In this document: positions 8,238 through 16,960 of the stretch, piece by piece | How the letters are laid out: each line of letters starts with the position of its first letter | Position numbering within the stretch: the first letter of the stretch is position 1 | NCBI GenBank assembly: GCA_964440345.1 | Contig: CAYTSA010000002.1 | Location: forward strand, 1 to 64,000 | Direction: 5' to 3' | Length of the DNA stretch: 64,000 nt | DNA from: CAYTSA01 sp964440345 | GTDB lineage: Bacteria > Desulfobacterota > Desulfovibrionia > Desulfovibrionales > Desulfovibrionaceae | Notes under the pieces: generated by a model | Database searches by the model: none | What the model was told of the DNA's origin: nothing | Seen by the model: the letters and a program-made list of their open reading frames with translations, nothing else | Translations under genes and position numbers: made by a program

Positions 8238-10424
8238 CTACCCCCCCGTGGCCGCGTAGCGCTTCACCTCGATCACGTTGTCCAGATGGTTCAAATGGTT
8301 CACTATAGCGTGCAGGTGCTCCCGGTCTTTCACGGTCACGGTGAAGAGCATTTCCGTCTTGCCGTCTTCGTTGCCGGAGAAGTTGCCGGATTCTATGTTC
8401 ACGCTGTTCTCCGCCAGCAGGGCGCTGATCTGGGCCAACACCCCGGCCACGTTGCGGGAGATGATCTTGATCTTTGAGGGAAAGCTCTTGGGGCCCTTGT
8501 TGGCCCACTGCACAGGAAAGATGCGCTCCGCCTCCACGTTGCGCACGTTGGGACAGTCCGCGGTGTGGATGGTCATGCCCCGGCCGCGGCTGATGTAGCC
8601 GGTGATGGCGTCCCCAGGCAGGGGGTTGCAGCACTTGGCGTAGCGCACCAGGGGGTTCTCCATGCCATCCACTATCACGGCGTCCGCGGCCTCCTGGGCG
8701 GCCTGGGCGGCCTGGTCCTGCTGTTGCCGGCGGGCCTCCTGGCGTTCGGCCAGCTCGGCCGCCTCCTTGTCCTCCGGCTTGGGCTCGGGCTTGGGCAGCA
8801 GCCGGTTGAGCACCTTGCGCGGGGTCAGCCGGGCGTAGCCCACGGCCGAAAGCAGGTCCTCCACTGTTTTGAAGGAAAAGTCCTCGGCCACTGGGTCCAG
8901 CTTGTGCTCTTTCAGAGCTTTGGCAATATTCACCCCCAGCTTGCGGCCGGCCTTTTCCAGCATCTCCTTGCCCAGGTGGATTGACCGTTCCCGCTCTTCC
9001 GTGCGGATGTAGTGGGCGATGCGGGTGCGGGCCTTGGCGGTTTTAGCGAACTTCAGCCAGTCCCGGCTGGGCCGGCGGTGCGGATCGGTGAGTATCTCCA
9101 CGGTGTCGCCGTTGCGCAGCTTGGTGGACAGGGGCGAGAGCTTGCCGTTGATTTTGGCTCCCGAACAATGGGATCCCACTTCGGTGTGAATTGTGTAGGC
9201 GAAATCCACGGGCGTGGCGCCCTCGGGCAACTCCTTGACCTGGCCTTTGGGAGTGAACACGTACACCTCGTCCTTGAAAAGGTCGTACTTCAAGGACTTG
9301 ATAAACTCGCGGGAATCGCTTTCCGACTTCTGCCAGTCCAGAATCTCCCGCAACCAGGTCAGCTGCTTGGCGTCTTTTGCCTTCAGCTTGCCCCCTTCCT
9401 TGTAGAGCCAGTGGGAGGCCACGCCGTATTCGGCCATACGGTGCATCTCTTCAGTGCGAATCTGTATCTCGATGCGCTCTCCGTGCGGGCCTATGACCGT
9501 GGTGTGCAGGGACTGGTACATATTCGCCTTGGGCATGGAGATGTAGTCCTTGAACCGGCCAGGCACGGGCTTCCACATGGAGTGGACCAGCCCAAGCACG
9601 GCGTAGCAGTCCTTCAGGGAGTTGACGATGACCCGGAAAGCGATGAGATCGTGCACCTCCTCAAAGGTAAGCCCCTGCTGCACCATCTTGTGGTGTATGG
9701 AAAAAATGTGCTTGGTCCGGCCGTTGACCCGTCCCTTGATGCGGTTTTTCTTCAGGGTCTTTTCCAACAAGCTGACAACCTCGTCCACGAACTCCTCACT
9801 CACAGTCTGGTGCCGGTCCACGCCCTCCTGGATGCCTTGGTATACGTCGGGCCGCGTGTACTTGAGCGAGAGGTCCTCCAGCTCGCTCTTCAGCCGGTGC
9901 AGCCCCAAGCGGTTGGCCAGGGGGGAGTAGATGTCCAAAGTCTCCTGGGCAATGCTCTGCTGTCTGTGGCCGGGCATATGCTCCAGGGTGCGCATGTTGT
10001 GCAGCCGGTCGCACAGCTTGACGATGAGCACGCGGATGTCCTCGGCCATGGCCAGGATCATCTTGCGAATGTTCTCGGCTTGGGCCTGCTCCCGGGTGTC
10101 GAAGTTCATCAGACTTATCTTGGTCACCCCGTCAACAATGTCGGCCACGTCTTCGCCGAACTCGTCCTCAATAGTCTCTATGGTGGTCTCGGTGTCCTCC
10201 ACGGTGTCGTGCAGCAGGCCGGCGCAGATGGTGGCCTCGTCCAGCCGCATTTCCGCCAGAATGTCGCTCACTTCCAGGGGATGCGAGAGGTAGGGCTCGC
10301 CCGAACGGCGCACCTGCCCCTGGTGTTGGGCGGCGGAGAATATGTAGGCCTTCTGGATGAGGGCCATGCCCTCCGGCGACATGTAGCCGGCGATTTTGTC
10401 CATTATTTCATTAATACGTATCAT
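8238..10424 (-). CDS. Bifunctional (p)ppGpp synthetase/hydrolase (RelA/SpoT homologue)
   Basis: The 728-residue protein has the full long-RSH layout: an HD hydrolase domain with GLLHDTVEDT near residue 70; a synthetase domain with DLIAFRVIV, a KDYI..PK.N.YQSLHT motif and EIQIRT (about 235-345); a TGS domain starting VYVFTPKGQVKELP (about 385-445); a zinc-finger/helical part with CCNPLPGD..GYISRGRG; and a C-terminal ACT domain (about 655-725). The intact HD box means it can degrade as well as make ppGpp, the stringent-response alarmone. The length is normal. The ATG at 10424 has a weak GGTGGTGAAAA site. It is 33 bases downstream of the oligopeptide-binding gene on the same strand, so the two may be cotranscribed. 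Confidence 0.95.
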   Translation of the reverse strand: MIRINEIMDKIAGYMSPEGMALIQKAYIFSAAQHQGQVRRSGEPYLSHPLEVSDILAEMRLDEATICAGLLHDTVEDTETTIETIEDEFGEDVADIVDGVTKISLMNFDTREQAQAENIRKMILAMAEDIRVLIVKLCDRLHNMRTLEHMPGHRQQSIAQETLDIYSPLANRLGLHRLKSELEDLSLKYTRPDVYQGIQEGVDRHQTVSEEFVDEVVSLLEKTLKKNRIKGRVNGRTKHIFSIHHKMVQQGLTFEEVHDLIAFRVIVNSLKDCYAVLGLVHSMWKPVPGRFKDYISMPKANMYQSLHTTVIGPHGERIEIQIRTEEMHRMAEYGVASHWLYKEGGKLKAKDAKQLTWLREILDWQKSESDSREFIKSLKYDLFKDEVYVFTPKGQVKELPEGATPVDFAYTIHTEVGSHCSGAKINGKLSPLSTKLRNGDTVEILTDPHRRPSRDWLKFAKTAKARTRIAHYIRTEERERSIHLGKEMLEKAGRKLGVNIAKALKEHKLDPVAEDFSFKTVEDLLSAVGYARLTPRKVLNRLLPKPEPKPEDKEAAELAERQEARRQQQDQAAQAAQEAADAVIVDGMENPLVRYAKCCNPLPGDAITGYISRGRGMTIHTADCPNVRNVEAERIFPVQWANKGPKSFPSKIKIISRNVAGVLAQISALLAENSVNIESGNFSGNEDGKTEMLFTVTVKDREHLHAIVNHLNHLDNVIEVKRYAATGG

Positions 10425-10457
10425 CTATATTTTCACCACCCGGCGGCAGGCCGCCGG

Positions 10458-12131
10458 CTACTGCTGCATGCGGTATCGTTGTTGCGCTGTGGGAATCCAC
10501 CAGTCGTTCATGTTGTAGCTAATGCCTGCAGGCGCAGGGTCAATGCCGTGAAACCGGGCCTGAACAATGGGCAAACTATAAGGAGTAGCCAGAAAACAAT
10601 ACGGCTGGTCACGGTGCAGTATCTCCTGGACGCGGTCGTAGTACTTCTTGCGCTCGGCTTGGTCTACAGTGTAGCGCGCCTTTTCCAGCAGCTCGTCCAG
10701 TTCCGGGTTTTTGTAGTAGACGAAGTTCAAGCCGCCCTCCACAGCCTTGGAGGAGTGCCACACGTCGTAGTTGTCCGGGTCCTGGGTGATGTTCCAGCCC
10801 ATGATGATGGCCTCGAAGCGGCCTTTGTCGATGAATTCTTTGATGAAGGAAGCCCACTCCACCACCCGGATGTCCACCTGGATTCCCACTTGCTCAAATT
10901 TTTTCTGGATGATGGCCGCTGTCTTGGACCGCTGCTCATTGCCCTGGTTGGTCATGATGGTGAAGGCAAACGGCTTGCCGTCCTTGTCCAGCATTCCGTC
11001 GCCGTCCGTGTCCTCCCAGCCGGCTTCGGCGAGCAAGGCTTTGGCCTTGTCCGGGTCGTATCCGTAAGGTTCTATCTGGTCGTTGTAGACCCAGGTCCCG
11101 GGTTTGTAGGGCCCGATGGTGGGCTCAGCCTGACCCAGGTAGACGCCCTTGATGATGTCTTCCTTGTTAAGGGCGTAGGCCAGGGCCTGGCGGACCTTTA
11201 CATCCTGGAACAGAGGATTGCGCAGGTTGTAGCCCAGGTACAGATACGAGAAGGAAAGGTACTTATATTTGTTGTAGTTCTGGTCCCACTGCTGGCCCTT
11301 TGTCTGATACAGGTACTGCTGCGGCGTCAGGCCCATCAGGTCCAGATTGTCCGCCTTCAGCTCCAGAAACATGGTGGCCATGTCCGGGATGATGCGGTAG
11401 ACGATCTGGTCCAGGTTCGGTCGGCCCTCGAAGTACTCGTCCCTGGCCTCCAGCACGATGCGGCTGCCCGGGACCCATTCTTTCAGCCGGTACGGCCCAC
11501 TGGAAAGGGGCTGACGGGAAAAGGCGGTTTCCATCAAATTCTCGCCCTGCAGCTTGTGTTTGGGCATGACGGCGTGCATCCAGGTGATCAGCGCCCGGGC
11601 AAAAGGCTGGTCATAGACCGCCTCAAAGGTGTATGCGTCAATGATGTTCAACTCCTTGACAACAAGATAGTCTTCTGCATATGCAGTAGGCGTTTCGGGG
11701 TCGATCATCATCTTGTAGGTAAACTCCACGTCGTCGGTGGTCAGCTCCACTCCGTCGTCCCAAAGTATTCCTTTTTTCAGAGTGATGCGGATGCGCTTGC
11801 CGCCGTCCAGCACCTCGTAAGACTCGGCCGCCTCAGTGGTGATGTTCAGGTTCTTGTCGTATTTAAGGGGAGAGGCGTACAGATGGTTGGCCACCTCGTG
11901 GGAAGAGCTGTCTGAGGCCAGGGCCGGAATCAGGTTGCTGGCGTCGCCAATGGTTCCGGTGGTCAGCCGGCCGCCGGTCACGGGTTCGGCCAGCTCCTTG
12001 AGCTGGCTATCGCTGGAAACAGTTACAGCATTTGAATCAGTCTGTGTAGTCTGCTCATCCGGCGTTTCAGAACTGCAGCCAGCGCAGCAGGTCAGCAATA
12101 TCAACATGATAAGGAATGTAAAACGGGTCAA
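10458..12131 (-). CDS. Oligopeptide/dipeptide-binding lipoprotein (SBP_bac_5 family)
   Basis: The 557-residue protein has a short lipoprotein signal (hydrophobic segment ending LTCCAGC) and the large two-lobed family-5 domain. Its marks are GTIGDASNLIP, LY..LKYDKNLN, the GILW.DGVELT.DDVEFTYK block, SSGPYRLKEWVPG, and DVKVRQALAYALNKEDII near the middle. Such proteins bind peptides, nickel chelates or similar ligands outside the inner membrane. I chose a TTG start at 12131 because an AAGGAGG site lies 8 bases before it and the signal peptide then has normal length. The frame stays open further upstream. No permease or ATPase genes accompany it, an oddity shared with three other binding proteins in this window. 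Confidence 0.85.
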   Translation of the reverse strand: MTRFTFLIMLILLTCCAGCSSETPDEQTTQTDSNAVTVSSDSQLKELAEPVTGGRLTTGTIGDASNLIPALASDSSSHEVANHLYASPLKYDKNLNITTEAAESYEVLDGGKRIRITLKKGILWDDGVELTTDDVEFTYKMMIDPETPTAYAEDYLVVKELNIIDAYTFEAVYDQPFARALITWMHAVMPKHKLQGENLMETAFSRQPLSSGPYRLKEWVPGSRIVLEARDEYFEGRPNLDQIVYRIIPDMATMFLELKADNLDLMGLTPQQYLYQTKGQQWDQNYNKYKYLSFSYLYLGYNLRNPLFQDVKVRQALAYALNKEDIIKGVYLGQAEPTIGPYKPGTWVYNDQIEPYGYDPDKAKALLAEAGWEDTDGDGMLDKDGKPFAFTIMTNQGNEQRSKTAAIIQKKFEQVGIQVDIRVVEWASFIKEFIDKGRFEAIIMGWNITQDPDNYDVWHSSKAVEGGLNFVYYKNPELDELLEKARYTVDQAERKKYYDRVQEILHRDQPYCFLATPYSLPIVQARFHGIDPAPAGISYNMNDWWIPTAQQRYRMQQ

Positions 12132-12357
12132 GGAGACTCCCTCCTTTGAGGTTGCCAATTTCTGCGAATACGGTATGATGTCCTGTCAGTGTTGCGTAAT
12201 GAGCAGTCATTATGAATCAGTGCGGCAAAAAAGCCAAGAGCCTCTTGAAACATAGCTATTTTCCTGTTTAGATGGCTGGAGAGCAGCGCCGCGGTTGCGG
12301 CCATGCTACAGAAAATCACGCCGGCCAGAACTTCGCAGCAGAGGATACCACGACACT

Positions 12358-15300
12358 ATGCCAGCAAGCGATGAGAAAAAGGTCCGCTCCTTTCTCCGCG
12401 AATACCTCCACAACACCATACCCGACTATATTGTCGACGGGGCCAGGTACATCGTCAACAACGGCGGGGTGCAAAAGATCAGCCTGAAGAAGGGCGAGGC
12501 TTACTGGGAAGTGGAAGCCAACATCCAGGGAGACGACTTTCAGGTCTACTCTCCAGAGTTGACTATCAGCGTCCAGGATGAAACCATTAACCACTACTGC
12601 AACTGCCCGGATTCGTTTTCCGGTATTTGCCGTCACGTCAGCGCCACAGCCCTGAAGCTCCTCGCCTCGCTGGACACAGATGAGGATGACGCCGGCCCCC
12701 AGGTCCAGACAGTTGAATGGCGCCAGTGTTTCCGGTCCTTTTTCGCCACTGAGCCGGAACCAGAAGCCGGCCGCCACTACCTCATCTACCGTTTCTACCC
12801 AGAGCCTGGCCGCGTTCAGGCAGCCTTTTTCCGCGCCCGGCAAAACAAATCCGGCCTTTCCAGCGTGCAAAATGACATCACACTGGAGCAGATCATCAAC
12901 AATCCAGACTGGTGCGACACCTGCCCGAATTTGCCGGCAGTAGCGGAACAGATAGGCCATTACCTGGACTACCTGGGCCACAAAGTGGAAATCCCGGACG
13001 GACTGCTGACCTGGTTTCTATGGTCCATCCGCAACGAATACTATCTCTTTTGGCGGGACACTGACCAGCCCTGCCGTATCGAATCCAAGACCATGCGGCT
13101 GATGCTCAAGCCCAAACTGGACGACGACGGCCTGCAATTCGACATACTGCTGGGCCGCGAGGGAAAAGCGCCTTTTTCCATTGCCGGCGAGGAAGCTTCC
13201 TTCCACGGGCAGATGCCCTTGTGGGTAAGCTGGAACAAGGGCTTTTACCCGGTGCAGACCGGTCTGAATCCTGGCCTGGTGCAAGACCTGGTGCTCACCC
13301 CGCCTCTGGTGCCGCACGGCGACATTTCCGAATTTCTGGACCGCGTGTGGACCCGGCTGCCGGCTTCCGACCTGTACGACCAGGAAGCCTTTCTGGAGCA
13401 CATGAAGCCCATTTTCAGCCCGGCCGAGTACAACCCCAAACTGTTTCTGGACGAGGAAGGCTCCCTGCTGACCCTGCAGATCGCCAACACCTACGACACC
13501 GAGCACGGCGAAATAGCCCTGCCCGGCCCCAACCCAGACTTGCAAACCGGCAGCTACCAAGTGGAGGGCAAGTCCCTTCTCATCCGCCGGGATCAGGAAA
13601 AGGAGCGCCAGCTTACCTACCAGCTGCAAGAAATCGGCTTTCAGCCGCGGAACAACGCCCTGTGGTTTCTGGAGCCGGAAGAGGCCATCAACTTTCTGCT
13701 GGACAGCTACCCCAAGCTGGTGGAGCAGTACCGCATCTACGGCGAGAAAAACCTGACGCGCTACAAGGTCCGGCTCTCCCAGCCGGTCATCGTGGCCGAG
13801 GTAAAGACCGAAGAAAACGAGAAGTGGTTTAACCTGGACCTGAACGTCGAATACGACGACCAACGCACGCCCATCGAGAAAATATGGAAAGCCTGGACCC
13901 AGGGCAAGCGCTACGTGCAGCTCAAGGACGGCTCCTACACCAGCCTGCCAGAATCCTGGCTGGAAAAACTGGCCGCCAAGCTCAAGGCCATGGGCCTGGA
14001 CCCGGAAAAACCGCCCCAGAAACAGCTCAAGCAGTACGAAACCCCAGTGCTGGAAAACCTGCTAGAGGAAGTGCCGGGAGCCGACACTGACTCGTTCTAC
14101 AACAAGCTGCGGACCAAGATACACAGCTTCGAGTCCATCACCCAGCTGAAGAGCCCCGAAGGCTTGAACGCTCAGCTGCGGCCCTATCAGCTGCAAGGCC
14201 TCAGCTACCTGAACTTTCTGCGCGAATACGGCTTTGGCGGCATACTGGCTGACGAGATGGGCTTGGGCAAAACCATCCAGACTCTCGCCTTTTTGCAGCA
14301 CATGGCCAACGCCGGGCACAATGGTCCCAATCTCATTGTGGCGCCCACCTCGGTGCTGCCCAACTGGGAGCGGGAGGCGCAAAAATTCGTCCCGGGGCTG
14401 AAAATGGTCGTCATCTACGGCGCCCGGCGAGAGTCCATGTTCAAACAAATCAAAGACTCCCACCTGGTGATAACCACCTACGCTCTGCTCCGCCGCGATA
14501 TGGAGGAACTGCAAAAGCACGAGTTCAACTCCATCATCCTGGACGAAGCGCAGAACATCAAGAACCCGAACACCATCACTGCCCGGTCCGTGCGCAAACT
14601 GGCCTCCAAGCTGCGTATCTGCCTCTCGGGCACGCCCATAGAAAACAACCTGTTCGAGCTTTGGTCCCTGTTTGAGTTCCTCATGCCCGGCTTCCTGGGC
14701 TCGCAGCACTCCTTTCAGCGCGGCATTGTGCGGCCCATCAAGGACGGTGACGCCGACACCCTGGAGTATCTGCGCCAGCGGGTGCGGCCGTTCATCTTGC
14801 GGCGGACTAAATCCGAGGTGGCCAAGGACCTGCCGCCCAAGGTGGAGAACGTCTACTACTGCGCACTTGCTGACGAGCAGATGGAGCTGTACGCCGCCCT
14901 GGCCAAAAAGCTCAAGGACCAGGTGCTGCAGAATGTGGACGAAAAAGGCATGGCCAAGAGCCAGATGTCCATCCTGGACGCCCTGCTTAAGCTGCGACAG
15001 ATTTGCTGCCACCCCCGGCTGCTCAAGCTGGACATGCCCGGCGTCTCCACCAACCTGCCATCGGGCAAGTTCGACGCCTTCAAGGACATGGTCACGGACA
15101 TCATTGAAGAAGGCCACAAGGTCCTCGTCTTCTCACAGTTCGTACAAATGCTGCACATAATCCGCTCCTGGCTGAAGATAACCGGCGTGCCCTTCACCTA
15201 CCTGGACGGCGCCTCCAAGGACCGCATCGAACAGGTGGACAAATTCAACAACAGCCCGGACATTCCTATATTCCTCATCTCCCTCAAAGCCGGCGGCACC

Positions 15301-15567
15301 GGCCTGAACCTCACCTCGGCCGACTACGTCATCCACTACGACCCGTGGTGGAACCCGGCCGTGGAAAGCCAGGCCACCGACCGCACGCACCGCATCGGCC
15401 AAACGCGGCAAGTGTTCTCGTACAAGATGATCTGCCAAAACACCGTGGAAGAAAAAATCCTCAAGCTGCAGGAGTCCAAACGCGGCGTGGCCGAAGCCAT
15501 CATCCCGGGCCAGGAAAACTGGAAGTCCCTGACGCGCAACGATCTGGAGATGTTGTTCGAGGTGTAA
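12358..15567 (+). CDS. SWIM zinc-finger SNF2/HepA-type helicase
   Basis: The 1069-residue protein has an N-terminal SWIM finger (CNCP...CRH, residues about 80-92), a long middle region of the bacterial SNF2-associated type, and a complete Snf2 ATPase: motif I DEMGLGKT near residue 631, DEAQNIKN near 731, SGTPIENN near 757, and the helicase C-terminal half ending in DRTHRIGQ near 1007. The family moves along duplex DNA or remodels protein-DNA complexes using ATP; the bacterial function is poorly defined. The ATG at 12358 is preferred over an in-frame TTG at 12295; an AGAGG lies about 13 bases upstream. It is divergent from the peptide-binding gene and appears monocistronic. Confidence 0.9.
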   Translation: MPASDEKKVRSFLREYLHNTIPDYIVDGARYIVNNGGVQKISLKKGEAYWEVEANIQGDDFQVYSPELTISVQDETINHYCNCPDSFSGICRHVSATALKLLASLDTDEDDAGPQVQTVEWRQCFRSFFATEPEPEAGRHYLIYRFYPEPGRVQAAFFRARQNKSGLSSVQNDITLEQIINNPDWCDTCPNLPAVAEQIGHYLDYLGHKVEIPDGLLTWFLWSIRNEYYLFWRDTDQPCRIESKTMRLMLKPKLDDDGLQFDILLGREGKAPFSIAGEEASFHGQMPLWVSWNKGFYPVQTGLNPGLVQDLVLTPPLVPHGDISEFLDRVWTRLPASDLYDQEAFLEHMKPIFSPAEYNPKLFLDEEGSLLTLQIANTYDTEHGEIALPGPNPDLQTGSYQVEGKSLLIRRDQEKERQLTYQLQEIGFQPRNNALWFLEPEEAINFLLDSYPKLVEQYRIYGEKNLTRYKVRLSQPVIVAEVKTEENEKWFNLDLNVEYDDQRTPIEKIWKAWTQGKRYVQLKDGSYTSLPESWLEKLAAKLKAMGLDPEKPPQKQLKQYETPVLENLLEEVPGADTDSFYNKLRTKIHSFESITQLKSPEGLNAQLRPYQLQGLSYLNFLREYGFGGILADEMGLGKTIQTLAFLQHMANAGHNGPNLIVAPTSVLPNWEREAQKFVPGLKMVVIYGARRESMFKQIKDSHLVITTYALLRRDMEELQKHEFNSIILDEAQNIKNPNTITARSVRKLASKLRICLSGTPIENNLFELWSLFEFLMPGFLGSQHSFQRGIVRPIKDGDADTLEYLRQRVRPFILRRTKSEVAKDLPPKVENVYYCALADEQMELYAALAKKLKDQVLQNVDEKGMAKSQMSILDALLKLRQICCHPRLLKLDMPGVSTNLPSGKFDAFKDMVTDIIEEGHKVLVFSQFVQMLHIIRSWLKITGVPFTYLDGASKDRIEQVDKFNNSPDIPIFLISLKAGGTGLNLTSADYVIHYDPWWNPAVESQATDRTHRIGQTRQVFSYKMICQNTVEEKILKLQESKRGVAEAIIPGQENWKSLTRNDLEMLFEV

Positions 15568-15585
15568 GGATAGTACCGCAAAAAA

Positions 15586-15765
15586 GGCGAGCAACGCGAA
15601 GCCAAAGGCGGTGATGCGCGACAGCACAGCGTTGCGCCAGTCTGATCCCCAGAGCCGCAAAGCGGCGCAGGGGGCAGACGTCATATGGCAATCCATAAGA
15701 CGGCGAGGCGCCGCCGGCCAACACGGCTTGGTGCGCTTGGTATGTGTACGAAGGCGAAGCCGAGG
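15586..15765 (-). repeat. Left arm of a large imperfect inverted repeat
   Basis: Read on the minus strand, this 180-base GC-rich segment aligns along most of its length with 15883-16047 on the plus strand. Shared blocks include CCTCG-CTTCGC-TTCG, ACCAAGC, CTTAT-ATTGCCATATG, a C-rich run followed by TGCGG, CGCAACGCTGT, and GGCTTCGC-TTGCTC. The identity is far above chance but degenerate. No transposase frame lies inside. It begins 19 bases after the helicase stop codon. Confidence 0.65.
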
Positions 15766-15882
15766 GGATGGGCGCCTCTCTTGCTTGCACCGGCTTCATA
15801 TCCCGCCGGCCCCAAAACCATTCCTCCGCAGTACACAGGAAAATGCGTTCATGTCGTCAGGAGTCCAAAGCCGCTTTTACGC

Positions 15883-16047
15883 CTCGCTTCGCTTCGGCCG
15901 CCAGCCAAGCTCTGAGTGTGCTGCCCACGGGGAACTTATAAATTGCCATATGCCGCCGCCCCCCTACGCTATGCTGCGGGGATGCGGCTGTCGCAACGCT
16001 GTCGCGGCGTTGCGCTTGCGACCGGCTTCGCCTTCGCGTTGCTCACC
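15883..16047 (+). repeat. Right arm of the large imperfect inverted repeat
   Basis: This 165-base segment is the inverted partner of 15586-15765; about 117 bases separate the arms. Both arms end with GCTTCGC-TTGCTC-CC followed shortly by a CCTTACA. Together with the spacer they fill the 500-base gap between the helicase gene and the small membrane protein gene. I see no convincing coding frame in this gap. Confidence 0.65.
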
Positions 16048-16068
16048 CTTACAAAGGACCAATCCCCC

Positions 16069-16251
16069 CTACCCCGAAGGACCCATGACAATGGGCAGCA
16101 GAAAAGCCGCCACAACCCCAAGCAGCATGGGCGCCCACAGCGGCCCCAGGACGATGAGCCACGACCAGCGCACACGCTTGGTGATTTTCAGAAAGACGAA
16201 CACTGCAGTGAGGGCAAGACAGACGTAGAAAAAGAGATTGGCGTTGTTCAT
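16069..16251 (-). CDS. Small two-helix membrane protein of unknown function
   Basis: This 60-residue protein is almost entirely two hydrophobic helices: residues about 6-20 (LFFYVCLALTAVFVFL) and 28-56 (WSWLIVLGPLWAPMLLGVVAAFLLPIV), joined by a basic turn KITKRVR. The W-S-W..VL.PLW pattern resembles short phage and bacterial membrane proteins, but I cannot name a family with confidence. The ATG at 16251 begins the hydrophobic part; the frame extends upstream to 16308 without it. The ribosome site is weak (GAAAG). Downstream lies the large inverted repeat. Positive-inside charge distribution and codon use support a real gene. Confidence 0.5.
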   Translation of the reverse strand: MNNANLFFYVCLALTAVFVFLKITKRVRWSWLIVLGPLWAPMLLGVVAAFLLPIVMGPSG

Positions 16252-16380
16252 TATTTTTGCATTGCTTTCGTCAACCTGCTGAAAAGCATGCGTATCTGAT
16301 CTACACACAACAGCCTGAAAGCATGGTGTTAAACGATGGGGTATTTTTACCGGTCTATCCTTTTTTGCGCCTGCGCCATC

Positions 16381-16518
16381 TTAACAATGGTTTCGTTGCC
16401 GCACAAGCTCCGAGGCGCTGATCCTTGCGACTTGGGCTTCCTGTTGGAGATACTCTTTACACTGAGAGATGCTGAGTATCGTTATCCGGGAGGTCTTGGC
16501 GGCTTCAATGTGGTTCAT
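16381..16518 (-). CDS. 45-residue ribbon-helix-helix (antitoxin-like) protein, probably truncated
   Basis: This short frame encodes an N-terminal beta strand (SRITILSIS) followed by helices K-E-Y-L-QQEAQ and ISASELVRQR, the pattern of CopG/Arc-type ribbon-helix-helix DNA-binding antitoxins. Expression signals are good: GGAGGA lies 7 bases before the ATG and a perfect TATAAT at 16543-16538 on the minus strand sits just upstream. It stops at a TAA immediately after the second helix, whereas related antitoxins continue into a toxin-binding tail, so it is likely a truncated antitoxin. No toxin gene follows. It lies in a decayed region between other gene fragments. Confidence 0.5.
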   Translation of the reverse strand: MNHIEAAKTSRITILSISQCKEYLQQEAQVARISASELVRQRNHC

Positions 16519-16677
16519 GCCTGACTCCTCCATGAGCATTATACTATCATCGTACTAAATATCGCCGCTCGTCAAGAAAAACCGGGCAGTCTATTTTGCG
16601 CAGAGGCATAGTACGCCATGACAAAAGCTTATCAGAACCAATGCAGCATCTTTATAGCACACCAGCGTCTCTCGCAA

Positions 16678-16866
16678 TCACTGCGACAGTTCTTCGATCA
16701 TCCCCTGCAGCCTCTGCTCCAGCCCGCAAACGCGTTCTGGTGGAACGGGCGCGAGGATGTAGGCTCCCAAACGGCGGGCCTCCTGGATGGAACCGGTCCA
16801 GTGCGTATCGATGTATTCCTCGCTGCAGGCATCAGGTCCTGATGCGGCGTAGAGTGGCCTGCGCTG
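16678..16866 (-). pseudogene. 3' remnant of an unrecognised gene
   Basis: On the minus strand a frame of 62 residues runs from just after an in-frame TGA to the TGA at 16680-16678. It reads like real protein: YAASGPDACSEEYIDTHW, then TGSIQEARRLGAYILAPVPP and a final helical E-Q-R-L-Q-G-M-I-E-E-L. There is no start codon or ribosome site in a sensible place and an in-frame stop cuts it off upstream, so I read it as the end of a decayed gene. I do not recognise the family. The remaining 16519-16960 sequence shows nothing else I can support. Confidence 0.35.
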
Positions 16867-16960
16867 TCAAGGCGGTGGATATAGGTATACTCTTGCCACG
16901 TGACAGACAACGCCGCTCACATAAAATAATTGCGTTTACGCCTCTCAGCCGGATATTTTT

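Noticed and set aside
9012..11915. 967-codon open frame on the plus strand, opposite the RSH and oligopeptide-binding genes
   Set aside because: It is a shadow of GC-rich coding sequence on the other strand. The translation is Val/Leu/Gly/His-rich with no domain, signal or ribosome site, while both minus-strand genes match well-known families over their full length.
14062..15117. 351-codon minus-strand frame inside the SNF2 helicase gene
   Set aside because: The helicase frame on the other strand contains all expected motifs through this interval.
15611..16228. 205-codon plus-strand frame in the gap after the helicase
   Set aside because: It runs through both arms of the inverted repeat and over the small membrane protein gene, with no domain and a very Arg/Ser/Pro-rich composition.
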